64,000 bases of DNA, taken from Asterella californica (lineage: Eukaryota > Streptophyta > Marchantiopsida > Marchantiales > Aytoniaceae). Below are positions 11,376-22,945 of this stretch, one piece after another (within the stretch, counting starts at the first letter, position 1; each line of letters starts with the position of its first letter). The stretch is from contig JAYKYS010000049.1 in assembly GCA_036924285.1 (NCBI GenBank), forward strand, positions 1 through 64,000, written 5' to 3'. The notes below the pieces were generated by a model. It searched no databases. It was not told where the DNA came from and was given only the letters and a program-made list of their open reading frames with translations. A program made the translations under genes and the position numbers.

Positions 11376-14300
11376 TCAGTCAGAGACAAGCCGACTCAAG
11401 GCCTCAACCAGCTGCCTGATGTTGCCTTTGACTTTGCTGTCCCCAGTCAGGACTCCAACATCGCCTGTGATGCCCTCAATGTGCTCCAATGTCCGTGTCA
11501 AAGTGACAACAGACTCCCGCAATGCCTTGACATTCTCATCTGTCAGCACCTGCAAAAATGATGGCATTATCTCAACACGCTATTGATCGTATCATTTTCC
11601 AGCTGGACCAGGACATGCAGCCTGAACAGCGCCAGGTAGTGTACCATCAAGTATAAGCATATGTAGCTGAAGCACTTCAGCACTTCCTGCTTGTAGGACA
11701 GTCTATGTTGAAATGGCATGTTACTGATGAACAGCGTATCTGAAGTAAAGGATGTAAGTGGTGTATACAGCTGTTTGAAGATCTCAAAATATGAGCTAAG
11801 ACACAGGTTGAGGCATATATCAAGGGTCCCTTACTTCTGTTTGCAGCCTGTGAATGTCAGCCGCTGCCTCTGATGCAGACTTGGTCAGGTTTTCCAGATT
11901 GCCTACCAAGTTGCCTTGCCTCAGCTCATTCAGTAATGGGGTGACCTGTGTGGCAGCACTAAGTATAAGATGTGCAATTGTGGTAAATGCTTGCATACAA
12001 GGAAATGCAGTCATGATGCAGCACAGGCTTCTTGTCTATGCGCAACAGTCGGTACTAGTCAGCACATAAAGATTCCGACTATATGTGCAGATTCCTTCTG
12101 CAGATTCTGGCTCTGCCGACCTGTCGCCCGTCTGACCAAGGCATACACCTTTGATTGCCACCATTACTGTTGCAAGACACACAAAGCGGCTGCATGACAA
12201 TAGCTTGTGCTGACAAATGGATTGCACTCAAAGCTGAATGCCGCTATACAAATGAATCCTCCCGCCCTTGCATGACTGTTTTCTGGGCAGATGACAAAAG
12301 ACAAACATGGTAGTAGTCATGCTAGTTTGTAACAGGTCATCTTGATTATGAGGGCATTGGATATCACATTGTGGCAGATTACCTCATCGACAAGCTTGAC
12401 TGCATTCTCCAGCAGAGGGCGAGCCTCCTCGATGGCTGAGCTGGCGGTCTCAGCAGCATCAAAGACCTTGCTCAGGCCATCAGCATCCATCTGGCGTGCT
12501 ATCTTGGTGCAAATGTACACCAGATCATCTAGTGCCACTCCTGCAGGAAGTCCACTGCTGCTTCATGTACATGTGAGTGCATGTGGGCACAGAGAACTAG
12601 GTTGAGGGGCACCTAGTAAGGCCTGACCATGGCTGAGAAACCCATGATATTGTTGTTATGTAATGCAGGGAAATCTGTTGCAATGTACATGCAGGGACAT
12701 CCACTGCAACTGGCAGCCACAAAGGCGAGGTTGTGCATGCAGCTGAGGCGTCTACTGGCTGCAAGTGGCCATAATTGACTGATGCTGTTGCTGACATCAG
12801 CAAGCTGTAGCTTACTACACTTGCATTACTGCACTGTGCTGTAGCATTGTACTGTGACTTGATCGAAGGTGATGCCAGCCCTTGCCGATGGCTAAACAGG
12901 GTTGGTTTGAAGCATGCCAAGTGATTGCGTATTGCTGTGAGCAAAAGCAGACTGCAGCGACCGTATTGTGCAAGTTTGCAAGAGATTTGGACCTGGTTGA
13001 CCACCAATGTGGCCACCCCTGCACACCACCAGACCTTCTTCTTCACAGCCAGCTGATGTGGGACTGGCCTGTATGTGCACCATTAAAGTGCCGTTTAGAA
13101 GGCAGATGCCAGCAGCAGATCCTGAAACGTCAGAAAGGGGCAGCCAGACCACAAAAGTGCTGTCAAGGAAGATAGGGAGGTTGATCTGGGGAGGGAGCGG
13201 GTACACAAAAACAGGGAGCGCTGCTGTCATGATAGTGTCAAAACGGACGGGATCCAGTGTCCAAAACCAATTGTAGCAAAGGGTATGACCGCTGTCGTGA
13301 AGAAAAATGCATATACAGTTCCCCAACCGTCACATGGTGATACTATATAAGCAACAGCAGTGCAAACCCACAATTGATTGAAAAGGATGTGCGTGTGCAT
13401 TGGTCCATTCGTGTTGCACAAGATCTGACGTTATTCTGCTCTTCTTTGTGCACGCTATTACTAGACTGTCAGTCACCCTCTGTGTGACTCAGAGGGTCAC
13501 ACAACCTGGTCCATGTCAGCCGGGCTGCACCCTGCACCAGGAGCTCAGATGCAGCTTGCTGACTCAGCATTGGCAACATGCCTCATTGTGGCAATGACAT
13601 GATGCCTTGCCAAGTGTTGACAACCAGCCGCAGGGGGTATGCAGTACAGTGCCTTGGTGAACAGCTCGCAACAAAGCATGCACGTGCCTACCTTGTAGTC
13701 AGGTATTGGCAGCTGTGGCGTGATGTCTATGAGAGACTCGGCGATGAGGCCAGATTGGTTGGCTTCTATGAGGGAGTTACGAGGGATGACAGTGGTGGGT
13801 TCCTTGATCTCCACCAACACATTCACCTGCTCCAAGCTTGGCTGCACACTCAGCACGCTGCCAACAGGGACTCCTCGTATCTGCAAACACCAGATATGAC
13901 CTAACACCACTATGACTTGATTGGCTCCATGTGTTGGTGGATTGTACCCTGATCTCTCCCACTCTCTGTGTGCATGTTTGCACACAGACATGGAGGCTGC
14001 ATCATGGTTTGTGCATGTTTTGTTTGTTCCATTATGCTGAGAGGGTGAACTGCCCTTCAGACTGAGTGCTGACGCCATGAAAGGCTGCAGACCGAGGATC
14101 AGCATGTAATCTTGAAACATGCACACAGCTCAACAATCTTTCAAATACGAACAAGCTTTAGGGAATGTCCAGAGCAGCACAAGCAATGCATACCCTCACA
14201 GGTGTACCAGTTGAAATGCCACATGCTAGCGGGAATTCTAGGACTGCCTGCAAAAGCACTCCATACTTTGAGTGCAATTGGCATGCAAGCTTGCAGCATC

Positions 14301-14881
14301 TCACAGTAGGCAGGATGCATGCACACTAATCAACGGCACATCGCCAGCAGCATTGCAGGTAGTGATGAAGCGAGTTCATAAAATAAGTGAAGCACAACCT
14401 GATACCCTTTGCCTCTTCGTCCAAGCTGCCCCCCTCGTGCCCATGTGATCAGCATGAGGGCAAAGCCTGCAACAAGATTCATGCATCACACTGGTGTGAC
14501 AGCATGGCCTGATGAATAAGGCACTGCAATGTGCGCACCTATTCCTGCAAATATGAACAAACCCACACCACCCTCCCACAGGGACGACTTGCCAAGCCCA
14601 AAGTCCCTGAGTGGACTAATGAGCTTGGTGAAAAAGTTGCTCTTCTCTGGACCCTCACGCTGGCTCTGTGGCTTTGCTGCTGCCAGTATGAGGCCAACAT
14701 GTTTGCGTCTGCCACTGACGGGCTGGCAAGAACGCAGGCACAGATGAGGTGCACTGCATCGCTGACGCAGATGAACACGCTGTGGCGCCCAAGTTGCCGA
14801 GCAGTGTGCAGGGCAGGACAGTGCAGTGCTTGCAGCGTGCTGGGAGTGTTGCAGTTGCCAGCAGCCGCGCATCGGAGGCAT
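11376..14881 (-). CDS. TGD2: TGD2-like chloroplast MCE-domain lipid transfer protein
   Basis: Substrate-binding (MCE) component of the TGD1-2-3 ABC transporter, which moves phosphatidic acid from the outer to the inner chloroplast envelope. Exon 1 (14881..14539) has a Ser/Arg/Ala-rich transit-like start, then FGLGKSSLWEGGVGLFIFAG. Exon 2 (from 14466) continues the membrane anchor (FALMLITWARGG). The MCE domain follows: LEFPLACGISTGTPVR (about 14195-14245), IRGVPVGSVLSVQPSLEQV and IPRNSLIEANQSGL (13880..13692). Later exons give the family's C-terminal half: EEEGLVVCRGGHIGGQPG (about 13020), KIARQMDADGLSKVFDAAE (about 12480), LTKSASEAAADIHRLQ (about 11870), and the last exon (11549..11376) ending EALSRLVSD. 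Domain order and length match Arabidopsis TGD2. The exon 2/3 junction is ambiguous. Confidence 0.9.
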
Positions 14882-16416
14882 GCCAATCCTGCTGTATATC
14901 AGTCACCAGCAATATTTCAAGGCGGATGAGATACCCCGAGCGCTAACTGCAGCCAGTCAAAGGCATGCCTGATCTGGAATCAGCTGTTGAAAGCACAACT
15001 GCGCCAAGTTGTAGGAACCTCCGCACGCCGCACTTGGCTTCGCAGCTCTACGCACACTATCAACAGCCAATTTGGGCTTGCAGCGATAACATCCGGAGGG
15101 TAGCGTGAGTACAAATGGTTGTCAAAGGAGTCAAAACATCCTGCTCAGATGAAGAAGATTTGCAACAGCCAGATATAAGGATGGTTTTGATGCTTATCGG
15201 TGCCGCAACAAGTTCCCAGTGCACTAGGGGAGAAAGCAATAGTGACTGAAATCAGTCCAGTCCATGTGTTCGTATTGCAAAAGAATTTATCAGTATGATG
15301 CTTCTGATTTAATTGATCGTCAGGTTTCAGACTACAATCATAGCAGGCACGCTGAATGCCACTACATATCTTGACGAGGTGATCAGCTCATGAGCCAGCC
15401 TGCAACATGGTTGCTGCAAATTGACATGCACCATCTGGCGGGAGAGACATGCGGATAACTATAGAGCTTTTTAGCAAGTTGCTACCACGCAACAACAGTA
15501 ATAGGGCCTGAAGTACCGTGGTCAGATCAACCTTGTCCGCACAGTGCACTTCCCAGAGGGCCCCATCATACACAGAGGCGGTTTACGTAGCAAAGGGAAG
15601 AGGCAGGCACATATGACATACCATGCAAGGATATTGCACATTGGCTTTCAACAGCTGTATTGTCCCAGCTTTAAATTGCAAACCAGCACAACATGTAGTT
15701 CAAGACCAGCAACCAGAAACGCTTATTCAGAGTCAGAGCTACTGCAATGATGGTGTACTACAGGTGAGGACAACATCTGCCAGCTTACACCCCTCAGATA
15801 CACTCAAACATAATGTGCACTCAAGTATGTTCCAACATAAAATGTTCAATTGGCTACTTTGGTACACATGTTGCCAGCAAAGAACCGTCACGCCTCTGCA
15901 TTTCGCTGGCCTAACCTGATGAGCAAATTCAAAGTGTCATCATACACCTATCAATGCAACTATGAGAAGCTTGCTGAAGCCCTGAAAGCAGGGGCAACTT
16001 TGGGTGTTATCTTCCTAACTGTGCTGCCTAAAGTGGGAAGTTTGGCGGAGTTTTGCATCATACATTATTGGGTAAACCTGTCAAAGTTACACAGTCAGCT
16101 GCTAAACAACAAGCTCACTATCTAGCTGAATGGACAACAGCTATGATACTAATTGCTGTTGCAGCAAGGCATCATGAGTTGATCAAATGGTTTTCCTGCA
16201 CATGAGTAAACCTAGTCTCCAAAGTCAGTAAGCTGTCCAAGCAAAATGTAAACTAGGTCATCTAATCTGGTTACCTGACACTGTAAGACACACATTTGCA
16301 ATTTTGCGAGCGCCATGACTGCATGCCAGGCCATTTGAGCTCGGTTTCGACACAGTTCTCCACATGACAGGTGCACCCGCCCCAAGAGTCAACAGTATAT
16401 ACTCTCTGTGTAACAA
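14882..16416. other. TGD2 5' side and spacer, no gene recognised
   Basis: Frames are short and without family motifs. The left end should hold the TGD2 promoter. Confidence 0.5.
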
Positions 16417-17355
16417 TCAGCTCTTTGCTTTCAACTTTTCTCCAGTATCTTTCGCTGGAAGGTACCCTTCCAGTCCAGTTGGCTGACCTAGCTGCTTCTT
16501 TTTCACCATCTTCACTAAAGCTGCCTGCACGCTCTTCAGGTTGTCACGGAATTCCTGCAGCCTTTTGTTCTGTCTGCTGACAGCCCTGACCAGCGCCTTG
16601 ATCTGAACATGCAGGGTCTGAACATGCATTCTGATGGGCCTGGGTTCCAGCCAACCCTCAGACGAGCTGCTGCTGGAGGAGGACACATCTGAGTCCATGT
16701 CTCGCAAGACTCTGATGCAGCGTCCTCAAGCTTTTTCTAGACTGGGAAAGCGGTTGCCTGAAGCATTGAAGTCCCGTTCCAATTCATCCAAGCGGAATTG
16801 TAACTGAGCATTCTGCTGCTCTATTTTGTCAACCTCCTGCACAGACACACAGGAGGTGGGTGTCAGCTAGTCAGGTTTGAGTTGATTGCTGTACCATAGA
16901 AGTATTAAGAGCACAACAATTGCCAAGGAGTATGCAGGTTTGTCCAAGGTACACATGCGAGGTAGTCGGCTCGGCAATTATAAAATAGGCTGCTGATCAT
17001 CCAAAGTGAAATTGACGTCATCTTCGGCACTTCAGTGTGATCAACAAGGCAAACACGTGTGAGCAGCGCCGCGGACTGCGCAGCCTTGAGCATGCGATGA
17101 CTGTTAGAGATCTGACAGGCCGCGGTCAGTCTTGGGGTGTGAACGCCGTCGGACGTCAAAGGAAACATGCAGCATGTCAGGTACCTGCTGAATAAGGGCA
17201 ACCTCCGTATCATTGAGGTCTGCTGTCCCAGCGTGGCCATCGACACCTTCGCCAACATAGCATTGCTCCAGAGTCACGACCTTGCTTGACAGCTGACGCA
17301 TATCCAGCAGTGCCTGGTCGCACAGCAGCAGCACCCGTGCCAGCTTGGAGCTCAT
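16417..17355 (-). CDS. Small coiled-coil protein, unknown function
   Basis: I do not recognise this family. A minus-strand frame starts at MSSKLARVLLLCDQALLDMR (17355) with heptad-like Leu/Val spacing. It runs to ALIQQ and reaches a GTACCTG donor at about 17187. A likely second exon (about 16838..16730, after CTGTGCAG) gives EVDKIEQQNAQLQFRLDELE, a strong coiled coil, ending SLEKA before a TGA. Past the stop, the same frame continues with an eight-Ser run, then EGWLEPRP and a basic helix (KRLQEFRDNLKSVQAALVKM), ending at 16417. Either the protein stops at about 92 residues, or two single-base errors around 16700-16725 hide a longer protein of about 195 residues. Confidence 0.42.
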
Positions 17356-19587
17356 TTTGCAGCAATTGGGGTGGCTGCCAAGGCTTAGTCTTGCTGACCT
17401 AGCCCCTCGGTCAAGCTAGCTGCGCTTCCACCGACGGGCTACTGGAAGTCTGCATATGCCCTGCAGCCCGGGGAGGACCGTCTGAAACACGGTATCGGCC
17501 TGAAAGTGCAGTCGGCCGACGAAAAGGAGGCGCGCGCCTGCGTACAATTTTGGTCGGGTCAGAGGGTGACCGGCTCCTCAAGCTCCTGAATGCTGCAACA
17601 CTCGGTTACTGTGTAAGCGCGCACTTACGGTTAGCAAACAGACACGTGAGTTCTCAGCTGGTCGAATCTTATTGTCATCGCATGGCATTACATGAGATTT
17701 GCCGATGCTGAGGGAGCTGAGCTGATCCTTCTGTGTATTTTGCGCCTGTGAGGTCCCAGATACACGGACGCATGATACAGCAGCGGCTGTTGCATATGAC
17801 ACAAGTATATATAGCAAACCTGCTCCTGTTGATGCTGGAAAGACAATACCATGAAGAAAGTTGTGTCACAGAAGTGTTTTTTAGGAGTTGACCACGTGGT
17901 CAACTGTGCACAAAGAGTAACAGCTGGGCGCCCATAGAATGGTTGCATTGATAGACATTTGCCTGCGCTCTAGAACTGCTGTCTGTGAACACCTGGTGAT
18001 CTGGGCTTCTCCAAGCTCCTTGGGAATTGCGACAATCTTACGTTTTGAAGCTTTGTACAGCAATAGTACCTTTTGAGGGTCTGTACAGCATCGTTATTGC
18101 ACACTGATACTGCTCCAAGGACTTGCAAGCAGTGTTTGAACCTTCTTGGGTCTGCAACAGCTTTAGAGGCAGCGCGCTTGTTTGAAGAGGTCATTGATTC
18201 CAGCCTTTGCAGAAACGGCTAGACTAAAGTAGCAGGTGTTCAACTCCAACACTCTATGGGCTATCGGGATACGACTGTTCCTGGTTATCAGATACTGACA
18301 GATGGCTGGTTGCAAAAACAGCTGACAGTGTAACATGATAACAAGTCCTGGCATGGTGCAGCCAAGAACACACAAGTACAAATGAACAGTCACACCAAAC
18401 CCACTATGCAGGCGAAATCCAAAACGCAGCTGGTCAGGCGTCGTGAAGATCACAAGTAGTTTCCTTAAGCTTCCATTGTTTCCAGTTGTGTCTGGTGCCA
18501 CATGCATGGGCTTTTGCAAGCTGTCTGTGCTGCATTCATGCTTCAAAGGCTTTAGCTAACAGCAGCATGATGGCAGAGCATTACATGTACAGTGATGTAT
18601 CTGATACTATCATTATTTTATATCAGTATTACTTGAAGATGCATTGGCCCACCACGTGGTGCTTTGTCTGATGACTCACCTGCAGTCTAGTAAGGCCAAA
18701 AAGTTTTGATCAGCACAAGCATGCCTGCCCAATAAAACTTTGACACTATAGAGGGAGCAGTGCCAAAAAGGATAGTATCCTTAGATATCAAGTCAAAGCC
18801 AGTCACTGATCAGCCAGCAAGTATCTTGGTCAAATCAGTGTGGTAAATCAGATCCAGACCTCACACAATGTGGACTCTGACCACAGAGTTTGCTGATGTA
18901 GCCTAAATGGTCAAAAAGCTGAAAGCAAGAGTGTGCTTGGCATGAAGATCCTTGCAATCAAACTGCGTTGAGCCTTGTTTGTGCCAAAGATGGAGTGGTA
19001 CAGCTGGCACCTGTGGTCTCTAGTTATGAAAGCAATATATTGTACAGGGCACAGCTGCAGAATGCTCCTGAATGTAGCAGGGGCACGTGCTATGAAGCGA
19101 GGATAGCTAGGGTTCAGTAGCTATCAGTAGCGCTCTATACCTCTCAGTAGCTATCAGCAGGTAGGCTTTCTGCCGGGTGTACAGGCATCGCTGCCAACAA
19201 GAGAAGAGACAGAACACGATGTTGCACTCTGGTTGGTGCTCAACGGCATCAAGCAAATATCTCCTGTAACTATCAGATGCTTACTGCTCTACTACTGTCG
19301 ACGTCCCCTACAACATTAAGCCTCAAAAGCCTGGAGTCTGCACAGAAACCATCTGAAGGCAGCTGCTGCAATGGAAAAGGATCCAACAAAATGTACAGGT
19401 TCACCGATTCCAACGGAAACTATGCCACCGTCATGGCCACTGTAAGACCCAGCATCTCTGCTGCACATTGTAATCGTAATCAACCTTGTATGGCTGTACA
19501 AAGTGATGAAGAAGAAAAAGAAGAAGCATTTTACAAGCTGCGGCCAGCCAACAAGGCTGAGCACTTGTGCCAATCATGGCAATAATG
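17356..19587. other. Gene-poor region
   Basis: A minus-strand stretch at 17881-18194 could hold exons (NKRAASKAVADPRRFKHCLQ, then KASKRKIVAIPKELGEAQIT), but I recognise no family and cannot fix splice sites. A short imperfect CAGTAGCTATCAG repeat lies at about 19115-19165. The remainder shows nothing I can support. Confidence 0.4.
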
Positions 19588-19939
19588 TCATATGTTCATG
19601 AAGTCGAGACAGTCTATGACATAGTTCAAAACCCCCAGGTGGTCTTGCTGAGCGAAAAAGGAGCGCATGGTGTCAGTGCAAGGTGTGAACAGGTCTGCAT
19701 GCTGCTGGCTCAAAAGGAGCCAGGGCAGCACACTCAAAAACCATATGCTTTTCATCGCCAATAGCACCACTGTCGCAAGCCAAACAAACCCTGTTAGCCC
19801 TTTCTACATGGTCAGCACCAGCCAAACGGCCAGTAGCAACCGTTAAGCCATGACAGCCCAGCCTCAACTGCAAGAAACGCTGCATACGCCTTCCAGAAAC
19901 AGGAAGCTGACAATACCTCCTACATGGGCTGAAAGGCAT
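19588..19939 (-). mobile_element. 3' end of a non-LTR (LINE) retrotransposon
   Basis: The minus strand encodes LQLRLGCHGLTVATGRLAG, then RVCLACDSGAIGDEKHMVFE, a Cys/His zinc-ribbon-like tail placed after the reverse transcriptase of many plant and algal LINEs. After a frame change near 19750 it continues TPCTDTMRSFFAQQDHLGVL and ends DCLDFMNI. The upstream RT and endonuclease are absent, which fits 5' truncation during retrotransposition. It is non-functional as it stands. The family assignment rests on this tail only. Confidence 0.6.
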
Positions 19940-22139
19940 GGCTTGTGTTTGGTCTAGTAACTACTGATTAATTATTTACTTAGTAATCATCAAAAATCTG
20001 GGCTCTTATTGTTGAGTGGTGACGTTGGGTTGCTGTGACCCTTCAAAGCATGGTAAGGCCAGTGTTTCAGCCAGTGCTACGCATATGCAGGGAATGCATG
20101 GTGGTGTGCTGTCCAAAGTCCTCTGCCTCCATGAGTGCAGCACAATGTGCTTTGACAGCCATGCGCCCCATACAGACAATGGTTCACAGCCAGATTGCAG
20201 ACTGAATTTGTATCACTGACAACAGTTGATACCATGTGAATAGGAGCGCACAAAATACGGTGACTCAGCAGGTGCGTCCCAGAGTGGCGTTCAAGACAGC
20301 CAAGTCAGTCTGTCTGTTCACGTTCATCATGAGGAAATCAGAAACTGTTCATCAGGAAGGAAGAGGAAAACCCTCCGGCAGAAGCTGCTGCAGAGAGTGC
20401 TGATAGCTTCAGCTTCGCAGAGCTCAGCACACAAGTTGACACCCCTGGCTTAGGTCCCATGTTGACAAGGAGATGCCACAGGGGCAAGGAGCCTCAGTCT
20501 GCATCTGCAGGTACCTGCTGCTGCATGAAGCACCTGATATACTCTGTCTGCACTGGGCAACTGCTTTAAGCTTTTCATGTTCCTGAGCCTGGCGTGAAAA
20601 TTCTCAGCATGCCATACATGTGCGATGGATCATTGCATGCTCGCCTGGACACCCCTGCGACACTTCTTTTAAGCATGACATGCTGAGCTGGTGGAGCTAT
20701 GTATGCATGCCTGTATCTTGTCTGGCTGTGGAGTCTGACTGTGTTGTGTGTATCAGCAGATGCGACCTGCCAGCAGCTCTGGCGTGACACCATTGGCATC
20801 CCCAGATAGCTTACTGAGCAGGAGACAGCAGCAAAGCAAGCTGAAATTATGTGCATGCTGTCTCTCAGCCCCAAAACCAAAAGGTGAAAGTCGCTCTCGT
20901 GTATCAAGATGTGTCGCAGAGACAAGAATCAGACTTCAGAGCACTTAACAATGACCGTGCTATTATTGAAAACAGGACTGACTGGATGACATAGGTGTGG
21001 TTGTTTACTTCTCTTTATCACATACAATGAGGGCCTAAGTAGGTTATTGAAGCAGGGTCATCAGACTGGGCGCTTGACAGTGTTTGCTGTATATAGTAGT
21101 ATTCTGATAGGCATCAAGTTCAACTGGTGTGAGCTGTGTTCAGGCTGAGAAGTCCATATGTCGGCTGGCTGCATTCTGCTGTGGACTGCCGCCAGCGCCG
21201 ACGACGTGTCCATCAGGTGTACATCATTTTGTGTGACCTCGCATGTCCTGACAGCAATGAAGACCCTCAGGTACCAGTCCTGGCATTTTCTCTCTGTTGC
21301 AGCTCCCATTTTAGATCACTGCCATGTGCGCGATGCCAAGCATTCAGTTGCACAGCTTGAACATTTTGCTTGTGCAGGCAAATCCAGCGAGCAGCTGCAC
21401 AGCAAGTTGCAGTCATGAGCACTCTTTTGTGGTGACTTTGTTTACAGCTTGCCAAAATGATGCTGTTGCATGGACTGTGCAGGTGACTCAGCGGCGGTAG
21501 GATTCCATGCTTAGGCTGTTGAATGCTAGGTGTTAGCGAACTACACACTGTCCCTTGGGTCTTGGTGTCTGGCGCAAGGTTGCAAAACTTTGACATCGTG
21601 CACTTGCTGTGATCCGTGGGGACAGCTGTGCCGTCACAGCTACAGCAAACGCTGAGGTCTCAGGATTCTTCTTGCTGATGCTGTCCATTGCTGTTTACAG
21701 AAGGGAGGGTCTTCAACTGACCATTGCCTTTGAATACACTTGACTTTGGCTTCAGATCAGTCGGTAGATTCTAGTGCTTTGGCCTCATGTTGTCAAGAAA
21801 GATGTGTTGCCTGTCACTCATTTATCCCACTATTCATTTGCTTGCAGAACCAAAAGCTCAGATCTGTGACGCTTTGACAGCCAGACTGACTAGTCCAGCT
21901 TGTCTTAGCATGTATGAAGGATTGCACGCACGTATTGTACACAAGACTCTATGCTGTGCTATCAGCTACATCTGTGCATCAGGTCAAACTTTGGGTCATG
22001 ACATGCTGATGTGTCGAGCTGGTAGGCATAGCAGCAAAGTTGTCTGCCTGCTGTCCTGCATGAAGATGCAGCTTTGAACCCGCATGGACGGATGCACATG
22101 CAGCATTAAGTCAGCAAGCCAACTGAAGCTGGGGTTGTT
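19940..22139. other. Gene-poor region with weak exon candidates
   Basis: On the plus strand, 20340-20515 (AELSTQVDTPGLGPMLTRRC, followed by a GTACCT donor) and 20758-20948 (RPASSSGVTPLASPDSLLSR, then an Arg/Ser/Lys-rich end at a stop) could be two exons of one short protein. I recognise no family and rate this below gene level. Nothing else was supported. Confidence 0.35.
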
Positions 22140-22500
22140 TTATTCAGATATCTGTGTATACTGAAGTGCAGCAGGTAGGCTTGCAGTGCAGTCCGTGTGC
22201 ACGAAATCAAAAGGCAGACTGCCTGCTTGATTCTTGCTGTCATGCTCCCTGTCCAGCACATTCAAGTCCAGGAAGACTTTGGTCAATCTGTCCTTGACAT
22301 GCTGCATGTCTGCTGCGCTCTTGCCTGCCACCAGGACAATATCCACATAGACAAGTAGGTATACTGTGCCGCTCTCAAAGTGGCCTATGAACAGTCCAGG
22401 GTCTGCCTCTGATGCTGTAAAGCCCATGATCTCCAGCTGCTGCATGAGACGTGTATTCCATGCTCTGGGGGCTTGCTTTAGGCCATATCATGCCTTTCTG
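22140..22500 (-). mobile_element. Ty1/Copia reverse transcriptase fragment
   Basis: Minus-strand translation gives YGLKQAPRAWNTRLMQQLE, then MGFTASEADPGLFI and YLLVYVDIVLVAGKSAADMQ, the core of the Copia RVT_2 domain. The catalytic YVDD box reads YVDI, and a TGA stop (22488-22490) replaces the residue just before YGLKQAPRAW. Similarity ends after VLDREHDSK. No LTRs, integrase or RNase H were found nearby, so this is an inactive fragment. Confidence 0.85.
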
Positions 22501-22945
22501 AGATGTTAATTTAGTGATGTGCATTCACTGCTGGTCTATGCTGACTCAAGCAGGAGCAACGGGTGTGCATGGCTAGCACAATCGTGAGCAACGCAGAAGG
22601 TCTTGATGAGACCTCAGAGCATGTAATGTCTACAACCCTCAAATCCTAATCAGGGAGAGGGAGCTGAACACATTTACAAGCCTGTGAGGTTTCAGAATCC
22701 CGTTGAAAACGACTTACTTTCTGTGCTGTCGTTGAGCACTGCTTGCTTCAGCATTGACGCCCTGGATGCCGGCGTCCGTCGCTTCTCAGGGAGTTGTATG
22801 GGAGCTTGTGGGCCGGAGTCAGGAAAGCCACCGACTCTGCGCAGGGCCTGTGCAGGATACTTTTGAGCGCGCCGTTTGACCCCGATTTCTGTACGTTGTT
22901 TTAGCAATCTGACACCACTGTACGTTGCCTGGTTGGACATACAGA
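22501..22945. other. Spacer, possible promoter of the FAM228-like gene
   Basis: An open plus-strand frame (22684-22866) is short and motif-free. The region lies directly upstream of the next gene's ATG. Confidence 0.45.

Noticed and set aside
13468..13498. Short hairpin ACCCTCTG / CAGAGGGT in a TGD2 intron
   Set aside because: An 8-bp stem is expected by chance in 64 kb and has no T-run or other context.
17881..18194. Possible minus-strand exons with a Lys/Arg-rich sequence
   Set aside because: The two pieces can be joined only by a 33-base intron or a frame change, and I recognise no family, so I do not list it as a gene.
20340..20948. Two plus-strand exon-like stretches rich in Pro, Ser and Arg
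   Set aside because: A plausible donor exists, but there is no start, no conserved motif and no third exon.
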